Counted from the first letter of the stretch, positions 16,734-25,360 are shown. The stretch is DNA of 52,025 bases from Bacillota bacterium (GCA_023420935.1 JAEZUR010000121.1:1-52025), one strand, 5' to 3'. Translations and numbers: made by a program. Notes: generated by a model not told the origin, from the sequence alone.

Positions 16734-17165
16734 TTATAATTCATGATTTAAGGTATCTTGTAATGTAAATAAATCTGCAATTAACCTGTGCTTAAACTCA
16801 TCGTCAACACCACTAAATATATCATCCAAGAAATCCTTATGTTTTGGAAATACCTGAGAGATTAACTCTTCACCTTTTGCGGTAAGGCATACATAAAAGA
16901 TTCTCTTGTCCTTATCACATTTTCTGCGGTATACAAGCTCCTTCTTAACTAATTTATCTATAACATAGGTCACCGTTCCGCTGGTAACTAAAATCTTCTC
17001 TGCTATTTTCTGAACGGGTTGCTCACCCTTATGAAATAGCATTTCTAAAACACCGAATTCACTTATATTCAATCCATATTCCTGTATGTTTTTTTCTATT
17101 TTAGAAAACATAACATTATAGATTCGTGCTGTTGCTATGACTAATTTTAAATTTACTTCATGCAT
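16734..17165 (-). CDS. MarR family transcriptional regulator (MhqR-like)
   Basis: 143-residue winged-helix repressor. The HTH lies at about 45-70 (QKIAEKILVTSGTVTYVIDKL) and the wing at about 75-95 (VYRRKCDKDKRIFYVCLTAKG), with dimerisation helices at both ends. A start at 17171 is possible (GTG) but GAGGG is correctly spaced only for the ATG at 17165. First gene of the operon with nitroreductase and pirin, and almost certainly autoregulated through two palindromes at 17180-17231. It has one cysteine in the wing region (RRKC) and one just after it (YVC), which could sense electrophiles. By architecture closest to B. subtilis MhqR/YkvE. Confidence 0.9.
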   Translation of the reverse strand: MHEVNLKLVIATARIYNVMFSKIEKNIQEYGLNISEFGVLEMLFHKGEQPVQKIAEKILVTSGTVTYVIDKLVKKELVYRRKCDKDKRIFYVCLTAKGEELISQVFPKHKDFLDDIFSGVDDEFKHRLIADLFTLQDTLNHEL

Positions 17166-17179
17166 TTTCACACCCTCTT

Positions 17180-17231
17180 TATCTTGATTTCAAGATAATT
17201 ATAATTCTTAAATATCTTGATGTCAAGATAT
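17180..17231 (-). promoter_or_regulatory. marR promoter with two MarR-family operators
   Basis: Two near-identical palindromes: TATCTTGATTTCAAGATA (17180-17197) and ATATCTTGATGTCAAGATAT (17212-17231), with centres 33 bases apart (about three helical turns, same DNA face). Between and within them lies a consensus minus-strand promoter: TTGACA (17221-17226, inside the distal operator), 17-base spacer, TATAAT (17198-17203). A bound repressor would cover both the -35 and the start site. The half-site resembles the MhqR box of B. subtilis as I recall it (ATCTCGA-type). Confidence 0.88.
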
Positions 17232-17236
17232 TTTTT

Positions 17237-17280
17237 TAAAAAAAATTGAAGGCAGAACTCCTACTCAGAAATTCTGCCTT
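17237..17280 (-). terminator. Intrinsic terminator of larE
   Basis: AAGGCAGAA (17249-17257) pairs with TTCTGCCTT (17272-17280); on the minus strand the stem is followed by CAATTTTTTTT. It ends the larE transcript just after its stop and insulates it from the marR promoter. Confidence 0.85.
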
Positions 17281-17293
17281 TTATCAAATCTAA

Positions 17294-18121
17294 TTACGAT
17301 AATTTCTTTTCTTCTTCTGTCAGCACTTCATTCATGCTTCCAGTACGATAGCCAAGCATATCTAAAGTAACATATGTAAACCCTATTTTCTTAAAACGTT
17401 CCCCTATTCGATCCATCACTGCTGTGTCAAAAAACTGTACGCGTTCTACTGGGGCAACTTCAATTCTAGCGATTTCTCCATGATGTCTTACTCTAACTTG
17501 TCTTATCCCCATATCAAGCAAAAATTGCTCCGCTTCCTCCACCATTTTTAGTTTTGGTGCAGTAATTTGATTCCCATATGGAAATCTTGACGATAGACAA
17601 GCAAACGCTGGTTTGTCCCAAGTTGGTAACCCTAATTCTTTTGATAAGATTCGAATATCTTCTTTGGTAAGTTTCGCTTCTTTTAAAGGACTGATTACTT
17701 CCAATTCTCTTGCTGCTTGCATACCTGGTCTATAATCACCGTCATCATCAATATTGGAACCATCAAATACATATTCTACATTATTTTCTTTGGCAATCGC
17801 ATTAATCTTAGAAAACAATTCTTTCTTACAGAAATAACATCTGTTTTTAGGGTTACTTGCAAATCCTTCAATGTCAAGCTCTTCTGATGAAATAATTAAA
17901 TGTCTCGCTCCAAGATCCTTTGCATACTGAATCGCTTCCTTTAATTCTCTTTCTGGATAGGTTGAAGAGGTTGCGGTAATGGCTATCATATTATCTCCCA
18001 GTACCTCGTGTGCAACCTTTACTAAAAATGTACTATCTACACCTCCTGAAAAAGCAATTGCAGCACTTCCTCTTTTTTTCATATTATCTTTTAATATCTG
18101 AAATTTTTCCTGTAATAGCAT
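17294..18121 (-). CDS. larE: ATP-dependent sulfur transferase LarE (three-cysteine type)
   Basis: 275 residues, member of the PP-loop ATP pyrophosphatase superfamily; LarE installs sulfur in the nickel-pincer nucleotide cofactor of lactate racemase and related enzymes. The PP-loop is SGGVDST (about 25-31). Cys95 and Cys98 (NRCYFCKK) plus Cys175 (FACLSSR) form the three-cysteine set that, in the [4Fe-4S]-type LarE enzymes, holds a cluster, in contrast to single-cysteine sacrificial LarE. No larA, larB or larC is nearby. ATG at 18121. It may serve a pincer enzyme elsewhere, or a different thiolation reaction. Confidence 0.92.
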   Translation of the reverse strand: MLLQEKFQILKDNMKKRGSAAIAFSGGVDSTFLVKVAHEVLGDNMIAITATSSTYPERELKEAIQYAKDLGARHLIISSEELDIEGFASNPKNRCYFCKKELFSKINAIAKENNVEYVFDGSNIDDDGDYRPGMQAARELEVISPLKEAKLTKEDIRILSKELGLPTWDKPAFACLSSRFPYGNQITAPKLKMVEEAEQFLLDMGIRQVRVRHHGEIARIEVAPVERVQFFDTAVMDRIGERFKKIGFTYVTLDMLGYRTGSMNEVLTEEEKKLS

Positions 18122-18286
18122 TATAATGCCTCCTTATACTTTTATAACTTATAGATTACATCCATCTTAATAAGAATACTCCCTAAAGTGGACTCTATGT
18201 CAAGAACAAACGAGTTTTCTAACGAAAAAACAAAAATTATGATAGTCACAGAGATACTCGCGAAAAAAATCTTAACTGTAGTGATT

Positions 18287-19033
18287 CTATAGGTCAATCG
18301 ACCACGTTTGGTTATCATGGCTAATATCTACTATGTTTGTATCTTTCATCAAATCCCGTTCTCTTTTAAACTGTTCAATGACAGAAGGCTTCTCCCAGAA
18401 ATGCATTGGGAAAACATACTTTATCTGAGCCGTCCGAAGAAGACGCTCCAACCCCATATAGTACCATTCTTCCTGCCTTGGATCCAGTGGAGCAAACGCA
18501 ATATCAATAGCAAGGTTTTCTAATTGAAGCATTTCCTTGTTGAAATTAGCAGTCATATTGTTGTTGTACTGTTTTGATTCTTCTTTCCACACCCACAGAT
18601 TAAGATCCCCTGCGTGATAGATGGTTTTTCCCTGATAGTTTAGTAAGAAGGCTACTCCACAATCTGTTGACTTTAATGTTTTTAAGATTATAGGCTCTTT
18701 ATTCTGATCCCAAAACTCATATTCCATATTCGCTTTCACCGAAACTATTTTTTCTTCTATATTTTCCTCGATTGTATTTGTATTACTATTCTTCAAAGCA
18801 AAATGCTTGGATGGTTTTATATCGGATGATAGTATATATTCAATATTAGAAAACTGTTGGGACAAACTAAAAATCTGAGGATTAAAATGATCTCCATGAC
18901 TATGACTTGCAAATACGAATAGTTTCTTCTTAGGATCCATTTTCGGTATCGTACCTTTATAATAATCAAATAGCCAATAGCATGTTTCCCATTCCATTAA
19001 GAAGCCACTGTGGTTGATATACGTAATCTCCAT
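18287..19033 (-). CDS. Metallo-beta-lactamase fold hydrolase
   Basis: 248-residue MBL-fold protein. The metal motif is SHSHGDHF (about 42-49, Hx HxDH), followed by a ligand in YHAGDLNLW and a terminal His in PMHFWE. It resembles the UlaG/YtnP-like small-molecule hydrolase branch. AAAGGAG lies directly before the ATG at 19033, and the 22 upstream in-frame codons are therefore dropped. It follows bioB by about 75 bases on the same strand and may be read from the bio transcript. Substrate unknown. Confidence 0.85.
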   Translation of the reverse strand: MEITYINHSGFLMEWETCYWLFDYYKGTIPKMDPKKKLFVFASHSHGDHFNPQIFSLSQQFSNIEYILSSDIKPSKHFALKNSNTNTIEENIEEKIVSVKANMEYEFWDQNKEPIILKTLKSTDCGVAFLLNYQGKTIYHAGDLNLWVWKEESKQYNNNMTANFNKEMLQLENLAIDIAFAPLDPRQEEWYYMGLERLLRTAQIKYVFPMHFWEKPSVIEQFKRERDLMKDTNIVDISHDNQTWSIDL

Positions 19034-19107
19034 TTCATTTCTCCTTTCAATAAAACAATGAAAAAAGATTGCCATGATAAGCAACCCTTTTCTCTTCACT
19101 AATACTA

Positions 19108-20064
19108 TTATATACGAAATCCCATTTGAATCAACATTTCTTTATCTTGATTTATATTATTACCGGATGTAGTTAACAAATCACCTGTTATAGTAGCATT
19201 CGCACCTGCATGAAATGCCTCTCTACCAGAATCCTTCATTAGACTTCTTCCTGCCGCCAGACGAATCTTGGCAGTGGGGTTAATAAACCGAAACATTGCT
19301 ATTGTTCTTAATATCTCATCCTCCGTTAACGGTTTAAGGTCTTCATATGTAGTACCTTTAATAGGCATTAATGCATTAATTGGTATAGATTCTATGTTAA
19401 GCTCTGCAAGACTAATCGCCATATCTAGTCTGTCTTCAAACGTTTCTCCCATCCCAATAATTCCTCCAGAACACACCTTAAAACCAAGACTTTGTGCGAG
19501 TTTTATTCCGTCTATCTTATCATCGTAAGTATGTGTGGTGCAAATATTGGAAAAGTTTCGTTTGGATGTTTCTATATTCTCATGATACATAGTAACTCCA
19601 CTTGCCTTTAAAGCCACAAATGCCTCTCTCGAAAGCAAACCATGAGATGCACACAGATCTATCTCACATTCTTCTTTCATTCTTTGATAAGCAGTACATG
19701 CTTTCTGCAAATCATCTCCCGTTAAATCACGTCCTGCTGTTACGATAGAATAACGGTGAACCCCTTTATCTGCATGTTTTTTACAATCCTCTAAGATTAC
19801 TTGAGGTTCTAAAAAGTTATACTCCTGAATGTGGGTATTGTGGAAGCTACTTTGTGCACAAAACTTACAATCTTCACTACATCCACCACTTCTTCCATTA
19901 ATGATGGAACATAAGTCAACCTCATCCCCACACAATTCTTGTCGGATCTGATCTGCACCTTGACAAAGTTGTTCTAGATCAACAATGGCAAAAAAGCTTA
20001 AATCATCCTCTCGTTTTAATCTTCTTCCTTGAATAATTTCCTCTGCGAGTATTTTAATATCCAT
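19108..20064 (-). CDS. bioB: Biotin synthase
   Basis: Radical SAM enzyme that inserts sulfur into dethiobiotin; 318 residues. The SAM-cluster motif CSEDCKFCAQS (C-x3-C-x2-C) is at about 57-67, and IVTAGR, ASHGLL, NIETSKR with YHEN, and the C-terminal RLAAGRSLM and GANATITGDLLTTSG (with the Arg ligand of the [2Fe-2S] site) are all present. No bioA, bioD or bioF gene is in the window, so the cell may import dethiobiotin or make it elsewhere. It lies downstream of bioY on the same strand, separated by a long palindrome. Confidence 0.96.
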   Translation of the reverse strand: MDIKILAEEIIQGRRLKREDDLSFFAIVDLEQLCQGADQIRQELCGDEVDLCSIINGRSGGCSEDCKFCAQSSFHNTHIQEYNFLEPQVILEDCKKHADKGVHRYSIVTAGRDLTGDDLQKACTAYQRMKEECEIDLCASHGLLSREAFVALKASGVTMYHENIETSKRNFSNICTTHTYDDKIDGIKLAQSLGFKVCSGGIIGMGETFEDRLDMAISLAELNIESIPINALMPIKGTTYEDLKPLTEDEILRTIAMFRFINPTAKIRLAAGRSLMKDSGREAFHAGANATITGDLLTTSGNNINQDKEMLIQMGFRI

Positions 20065-20112
20065 GTTACTTCCTTCTTTATTTCATATTTTAAATTAGTA
20101 TAACTACCATAA

Positions 20113-20391
20113 CATGATGAGAAGGTCAAAAGTCCTTTGAATAACCTTGAATTGTCAATTTGCACATACACCAACTATACTGAAGTGATACACCATATAA
20201 TTTGAAGAGCAACTGTTATGAAGTCGTTGGTACTTAGGTCCTGTAGTTTAGGACCTTACGTACCACTACGAACTTCATCCAAGCGAGAGCGTGTTGCGAA
20301 ACAAATTATATGGTGTATCACTTCCTTTAACCACGTAATCTGTGCAAATTGACAAACGACAAACTTTCTTTTGACCCTCACATCATAACAT
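20113..20391. repeat. Long nested palindrome (element 3) between bioY and bioB
   Basis: About 280 bases with nested complementary arms: 20182-20203 with 20303-20324 (22 bases, perfect), 20152-20166 with 20341-20355 (TTGTCAATTTGCACA, perfect), and an outer GGTCAAAAG block at 20123-20131 with its complement at 20368-20376. The centre forms a further hairpin (GGTACTTAGGTCCT with AGGACCTTACGTACC, about 20230-20262). No ORF. It sits in the gap between the co-directional bioY and bioB genes, where it could attenuate or process the transcript. Arms are unrelated to elements 1 and 2. Confidence 0.85.
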
Positions 20392-20412
20392 AGATGGTAT
20401 AGTCATTATTTC

Positions 20413-20958
20413 TTACAGAAATCCAGCACTTTTAATCTGTTTTTTAATCGCCACACCTAAACCAATGGCAACTACAATCTTTACTAAATCACCTACGATA
20501 TAAGGAACCACTCCAACAAGTAATGCTGCGCCGAATGTCATGTTTGTCTGATATGCCAACCAAGCTGTACCTAAACCATAGGTAACTATTGTTCCGAGAA
20601 TCATTCCCACTGCATACATATAGATTTTACCCGCGAATTTATCAACAAAATATCCTGCAATCAATGCCATAAAGATGAATCCAATTAAATATCCTCCTGT
20701 TGGTCCAAGTAACTTAGCAGGACCTGACGAAAAGCTAGAAAATACAGGAACCCCTACAAATCCAATTAATAGGTACACCAGATAGCTTATGGTTCCTTTT
20801 TTCCATCCAAGAATGATTGCCGAAATATAGATGGCCAAGTTTGTAAAAGAAATCGGAACTGCTGATATAGGAATTGCAATAGAAAGTGGTCCTAAAATAC
20901 AGGTAACTGCCGTCATAAGACCGATTAGTGTTAACGTGCTGGTTTTTTTATTATTCAT
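20413..20958 (-). CDS. bioY: Biotin transporter S component BioY
   Basis: 181-residue, six-helix membrane protein that binds biotin; it acts alone or with an EcfT-EcfA module. The family marks are the N-terminal LTLIGLMTAVTCILGPLSI, PISAVPISFTNLAIYIS, and the loop GPAKLLGPTGGYLIGF. The upstream consensus promoter overlaps a BirA-type operator, so it is repressed when biotin is plentiful. Whether it can share the ECF ATPases at 3.3-5.7 kb is unknown. bioB lies downstream on the same strand. Confidence 0.95.
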   Translation of the reverse strand: MNNKKTSTLTLIGLMTAVTCILGPLSIAIPISAVPISFTNLAIYISAIILGWKKGTISYLVYLLIGFVGVPVFSSFSSGPAKLLGPTGGYLIGFIFMALIAGYFVDKFAGKIYMYAVGMILGTIVTYGLGTAWLAYQTNMTFGAALLVGVVPYIVGDLVKIVVAIGLGVAIKKQIKSAGFL

Positions 20959-21008
20959 TTTAAAGTCCTTCCTTAGTACTATTATTTTTATGTAATAAAA
21001 ACAAACCC

Positions 21009-21061
21009 ATTATATTGCAAAAAGATACAATTGTCAACCATATAAGTTTATAGGTTAACAA
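21009..21061 (-). promoter_or_regulatory. bioY promoter with BirA-type biotin operator
   Basis: TTGTCAACC (21031-21039) and GGTTAACAA (21053-21061) form an interrupted palindrome matching the BirA operator half-sites TTGTNAACC/GGTTNACAA, with a 13-base spacer, slightly shorter than the usual 14-16. On the minus strand TTGACA (21032-21037), a 17-base spacer and TATAAT (21009-21014) give a perfect consensus promoter whose -35 lies in one half-site. Biotinyl-AMP-bound BirA would block the -35. Confidence 0.87.
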
Positions 21062-21171
21062 TCTTTATTAAATAGTAAAAATAACATACATAATAAAAAT
21101 TTATATACTTATGATACGTTATGAATTTATGTATACTTTGAAAGAAGCGACATATTAAGGGGAGGAAAATT

Positions 21172-22980
21172 ATGATAAAAAGAAGAGGAAAATTCTTTTT
21201 CCTAATACTTATTTTACTATTAATAATTGCAGTAATTGGAGTGAAAGGAATACAACGAGTGATTAATTCGAATGAACACAAAGATGTCATAAATAAAACA
21301 ACCATACAACCTTTTGGAGAGAATGTATATGTATTTTCTCCAGCAGACGATCCAGCAAAGGTACAGGAGATCATTGACCAAACCTGGGCAAAACAAGAAA
21401 CCAACCAATTTGGAACCAATCGTTATACCTTTTTGTTCCTGCCTGGAAAGTATGATGACTCCATTGAAGTTAAAGTCGGTTACTATACTCAGGTGTCAGG
21501 TCTTGGCACTCTACCAACTGACACTGTAATTCCGAAACTAACATGTGATGCAACTTGGTTGGGTGATGATAGTAACCATAATGCCACCTGCAATTTCTGG
21601 CGTGGTGTAGAAAATATTACGATGAATAGTAATACTTTATTTGCAGTGTCTCAAGCAACCTATATGCGTAGAGTTCAAATAAATGGTTCACTATCCTTAC
21701 ATGATAATAATGGATGGTCAAGCGGTGGTTTTTTAGCAGATAGTAATATTGAAGGAGTTACTGACTCAGGAAGTCAACAGCAATGGATATCCCGTAATAG
21801 TAGCGTTGGAACATGGATCGGGCAGAATTGGAATATGGTATTCGTAGGAGTGAAAGAAGGCGAAGCCCCAAATGGAACTTGGCCAGCTACTAAATATACA
21901 ACTATAGAAAAAACTCCCGTCATTCAAGAGAAACCATTCTTAATCTATGATAACGAACAAGGCTATGGTGTTTTCGTACCTAACAAAAGAGAAAATTCGG
22001 CAGATATATCATGGAATACAAAAGAAGACGGAACAATAATTCCTATGAACAAATTTTATATTGCTTCTCCAGAAGCAGATTCCGCTGATACCATAAATGC
22101 TGCGCTGGAGGATCAAAAGCACCTTCTCTTAACACCTGGTATTTATGAATTAGACAAACCTATTGTTGTGAACAATCCAAATACCGTCGTTTTGGGTTTG
22201 GGTTATGCAACACTGCAACCTACCAAAGGCAATGCATGTATGGAAGTAGCTAATGTGGATGGTATTAAGATTGCTGGGATATTATTTGATGCTGGAACCG
22301 TGGAATCCAACACGTTATTGCAAGTTGGAGCGGAAACTAGTTCGGTTTCCCATGCAGAACATCCTATCTTATTAAGTGACCTTTTCTTCCGTGTAGGGGG
22401 AACTGACACAGATAAACCAACTAAGGTAGTTCAGTGTGTGATCTTAAATAGCAACGACATAATTGGAGATAATTTCTGGGTTTGGAGAGCCGATCATGGT
22501 GATGAAGTAGCTTGGGATAAAAACACTGCCAAAAATGGTATTCTCATAAATGGAGATCATGTTACCATGTATGGTCTTATGGTAGAACATTTTCAAGAAT
22601 ATCAAACGATTTGGAATGGTAATGATGGACGTACCTATTTCTATCAAAGTGAAATACCATATGATGTACCAAATCAAACAAGCTGGGTGAGTCATAATGG
22701 ATCCGTAAATGGTTTTGCCTCATATAAAGTAGGTGAACAAGTTACTTCTCACCAAGCGTTCGGAATCGGAATCTACTCTTATCATAGAGATGCCAAAGTT
22801 GATCTTAATTCAGTCATGGAAGTTCCAGATCGAGACGGTGTAGCCGTTCACAATATTTGTTCTATTATGATTACTGGTCATCCTGGTATATCACATGTAA
22901 TTAATAATTCAGGTGAAGCTGCTATCCATGCTGGAGATAGAAAAATTATTGTTGAGTATCAAAATGGAATAATAAAATAA
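21172..22980 (+). CDS. Secreted or membrane-anchored right-handed beta-helix protein
   Basis: 602 residues with an N-terminal signal anchor (about 7-26) after KRRGK and strong GGGGAGG before the ATG. The body reads as two beta-helix blocks: one around FWRGVENITM, MRRVQINGSL and GSQQQWISRNS (about 140-220), and a second of repeated V-x-G-x-x-I/F coils (about 340-500, e.g. VANVDGIKIAGILFDAG). From memory, close relatives occur in actinobacteria and fungi, misleadingly annotated adenylyl cyclase or coagulation-factor 5/8-type protein. A polysaccharide-active enzyme is plausible, but no catalytic set can be assigned. Monocistronic, followed by a terminator. Confidence 0.7.
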   Translation: MIKRRGKFFFLILILLLIIAVIGVKGIQRVINSNEHKDVINKTTIQPFGENVYVFSPADDPAKVQEIIDQTWAKQETNQFGTNRYTFLFLPGKYDDSIEVKVGYYTQVSGLGTLPTDTVIPKLTCDATWLGDDSNHNATCNFWRGVENITMNSNTLFAVSQATYMRRVQINGSLSLHDNNGWSSGGFLADSNIEGVTDSGSQQQWISRNSSVGTWIGQNWNMVFVGVKEGEAPNGTWPATKYTTIEKTPVIQEKPFLIYDNEQGYGVFVPNKRENSADISWNTKEDGTIIPMNKFYIASPEADSADTINAALEDQKHLLLTPGIYELDKPIVVNNPNTVVLGLGYATLQPTKGNACMEVANVDGIKIAGILFDAGTVESNTLLQVGAETSSVSHAEHPILLSDLFFRVGGTDTDKPTKVVQCVILNSNDIIGDNFWVWRADHGDEVAWDKNTAKNGILINGDHVTMYGLMVEHFQEYQTIWNGNDGRTYFYQSEIPYDVPNQTSWVSHNGSVNGFASYKVGEQVTSHQAFGIGIYSYHRDAKVDLNSVMEVPDRDGVAVHNICSIMITGHPGISHVINNSGEAAIHAGDRKIIVEYQNGIIK

Positions 22981-23038
22981 TCAATATTTACGATTATTAA
23001 GAAACAACTCCTAAAATTGAACTAAAAATAGGCTGTTA

Positions 23039-23081
23039 AAAGAGCAAGTTTTACATCAAGATGATGTAGAACTTGCTCTTT
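23039..23081 (+). terminator. Hairpin after the beta-helix gene
   Basis: A 19-base stem with one mismatch: 23039-23057 (AAGAGCAAGTTTTACATC) with 23063-23081 (GATGTAGAACTTGCTCTT), loop AAGAT, ending in TTTAT. It lies about 60 bases after the stop codon and separates this gene from the siderophore operon. Confidence 0.75.
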
Positions 23082-23188
23082 ATAGTCAGCACTTTATCAG
23101 GAAGCTATTTCTGAATACCCAACTGCACTTTTCTGGAAAGCGTTACTGATTATTAATTCTCAACAAGAGAAAATGTAAGCTTTTTACC

Positions 23189-23240
23189 TTGACAGGGGAT
23201 GAGAAACTTTATAAAATGTGCTGAGTTAGTCACAACTAAC
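23189..23240 (+). promoter_or_regulatory. Siderophore operon promoter and candidate metalloregulator site
   Basis: TTGACA at 23189-23194 and TATAAA at 23210-23215 (15-base spacer) face the ABC operon. Directly after the -10, GTTAGTCACAACTAAC (23225-23240) is a perfect dyad placed where transcription should start, an ideal repressor site. Iron-responsive control by a DtxR- or Fur-family protein is the likely explanation but the sequence is not a classic Fur box. Confidence 0.6.
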
Positions 23241-23285
23241 ACTTGAAATAACCCAACTTGTAATGCAAGAAAGAGAGGAAATATT

Positions 23286-24365
23286 ATGAAATTAAGAAAG
23301 TTTAGTTCAATTTTATCATTGGTGCTAGTTTTATCCACGACAGGCTGCTCTAGCGCAAATCAATCTGCTAATACGGCAGAAACTGTTGCACCTACTGCTT
23401 CGGCAGAAGCAACTGCTACAGCTACAGATGACAGCACAGAAGCAAATGCCACTCAGTATCCAATTACTATAAAACATGCTTTTGGTGAAACCGTAATTGA
23501 AAGCAAGCCAGAACATATTGCTACCATCTCTTGGGGTAATCAAGACGTGCCTTTGGCGTTGGGTGTGGTTCCTGTAGGCGTTTCCATGGCAAACTATGGA
23601 GTAACAGATGATAGTGGACTATTACCTTGGACTGGCGCGAAATATAAAGAATTAGGTGTTGATAGCCCAGTTATCTATAATGATACAGATGGATTAAATT
23701 ATGAAGCTATTAGTGATTCTAAACCAGATGTAATCTTGGCTGCTTATTCTGGTATCACTCAGGAAGAGTATGATCTATTAAGTCAGATTGCACCAGTTGT
23801 AGCATATCCAACTGCGGCATGGCAAACATTTTGGCGTGATCAAATTCTTCTTGATGCTACTGGAATGGGTATGCAAACAGAAGGAGAACAATTAGTAAGT
23901 GATTTAGAACAACTGATTACTGATAAAACCAGTGAATTCCCACAAATTAAAGGTAAGAAAGCTGCATTCTTCTATTTTAATCCTACTGATCTAGGAAAAT
24001 TTTATGTTTACTTGCCTACTGATCCACGTGCTGCATACCTTACTGATTTAGGTATGGAAGTTCCAGAAAGCGTATTAAAACTACAAGAAGGTGCAGAAAG
24101 CTTTGCATTAGAGCTAAGTGCAGAAAATGTAGATTTATTAAAAGATGTAGATGTCATAGTTGCTTATGGTGATGACACCTTATTAAAAGCATTACAGGCA
24201 GATGCTTTAGTTGGAACTATGCCTGCAGTAAAAAGAGGTTCCATCGCTCTTATAACAGATGGTACGCCACTTGCAGCATCCGGAACACCTAGTGCACTTT
24301 CTATTCCTGCAACAATTGATGAATATCTTAGCATACTTGGAGAGGCAGCTGATAAAGTAGAATGA
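23286..24365 (+). CDS. Iron-siderophore ABC transporter substrate-binding lipoprotein
   Basis: 359 residues. The signal peptide ends in a lipobox (VLSTTGCSSA, Cys about 22), followed by a Thr/Ala-rich linker (to about 58). The FecB/FhuD-type two-lobe binding domain starts at YPITIKHAFGETVIESKPEHIATISWG and includes the long connecting helix (about 205-230). It captures ferric siderophore outside the membrane and delivers it to the two permeases. AGAGAGG precedes the ATG. The stop overlaps the next start by four bases, so translation is coupled. Ligand not predictable. Confidence 0.94.
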   Translation: MKLRKFSSILSLVLVLSTTGCSSANQSANTAETVAPTASAEATATATDDSTEANATQYPITIKHAFGETVIESKPEHIATISWGNQDVPLALGVVPVGVSMANYGVTDDSGLLPWTGAKYKELGVDSPVIYNDTDGLNYEAISDSKPDVILAAYSGITQEEYDLLSQIAPVVAYPTAAWQTFWRDQILLDATGMGMQTEGEQLVSDLEQLITDKTSEFPQIKGKKAAFFYFNPTDLGKFYVYLPTDPRAAYLTDLGMEVPESVLKLQEGAESFALELSAENVDLLKDVDVIVAYGDDTLLKALQADALVGTMPAVKRGSIALITDGTPLAASGTPSALSIPATIDEYLSILGEAADKVE

Positions 24366-25360
24366 AATACAAGAAAATAATTACAATTCTGATTGTAAGT
24401 ATAATTAGTCTTGTGTTATGTATGTTAGCTTCCTTAGCTTTTGGTGCACGCTATGTAAGTTTCCATGAAGTAGTAAACGCCCTAATACATACAGATACAT
24501 CCTCACTCAATTCTATTGTTGTACGTGAGCGTATCCCAAGAACTGTTTTTAGTATTATCGCCGGTGCTTCCCTTGGGGTATCCGGCGTACTGATGCAATC
24601 AATTACCCGAAACCCTATTGCAGATCCAAGTATCTTAGGGGTTAACACTGGTGCCTCCTTATTTGTAGTAAGCGGCATTGCATTCTTTCATATTAACACA
24701 GCTGGACAATATATCTGGTTCGCTTTGATTGGGGCTGCTCTAACAGCTGCCTTTGTATATGGAATTGGTTCCATGGGTTCTGGTGGTGCAACACCAATCA
24801 AGCTTGCTTTAGCTGGTGCTGCTACTAGCGCAGCTTTAACATCGTTAGTAAGTGCTATTATATTACCTCGTACTGAGGTTATGAATGCATTTCGTTTCTG
24901 GCAAGTAGGTAGTGTAAGTGGTGCTACATGGGAAGGAATCTATTCTGTTATTCCTTTTCTTATCATTGGGCTTATCATTGGTATCATTTCTTCTCCTGCC
25001 CTAAATGCCCTTGCCCTAGGCGATGATGTTGCAACTGGCTTAGGCGTAAATACAGGAATAGTTCGAATTGTTGGTGCAATTGCCGGTGTGTTACTATGCG
25101 GTGCAACCACTGCAATTGCAGGGCCAATCGCTTTTGTGGGTCTTATGGTTCCACATACTATGCGTCTTATCTGCGGACCTAATTTACGAATTATGATACC
25201 TATGTCTGCCATTGGAGGAGCCATCATTTTAACCATATCGGATGTAATTGGTAGACTGATTGGCAGGCCAAGTGAGCTGGAAGCAGGAATTGTCACAGCA
25301 TTTCTTGGAGCTCCTATCCTAATTTTTATTGCTATGAGAGCGAAGGTGCGATCACTATGA
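24362..25360 (+). CDS. FecCD-family siderophore ABC permease (first)
   Basis: 332 residues, about ten membrane helices, of the BtuC/FecCD family. Typical marks are VRERIPRTVFSIIAGASLGVSG, MQSITRNPIADPSILGVNTGA and the late GPIAFVGLMVPHTMRLICG loop that touches the ATPase. It pairs with the next gene product as a heterodimeric channel. Start and stop overlap the neighbouring genes by four bases (ATGA junctions). Confidence 0.95.
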   Translation: MKYKKIITILIVSIISLVLCMLASLAFGARYVSFHEVVNALIHTDTSSLNSIVVRERIPRTVFSIIAGASLGVSGVLMQSITRNPIADPSILGVNTGASLFVVSGIAFFHINTAGQYIWFALIGAALTAAFVYGIGSMGSGGATPIKLALAGAATSAALTSLVSAIILPRTEVMNAFRFWQVGSVSGATWEGIYSVIPFLIIGLIIGIISSPALNALALGDDVATGLGVNTGIVRIVGAIAGVLLCGATTAIAGPIAFVGLMVPHTMRLICGPNLRIMIPMSAIGGAIILTISDVIGRLIGRPSELEAGIVTAFLGAPILIFIAMRAKVRSL

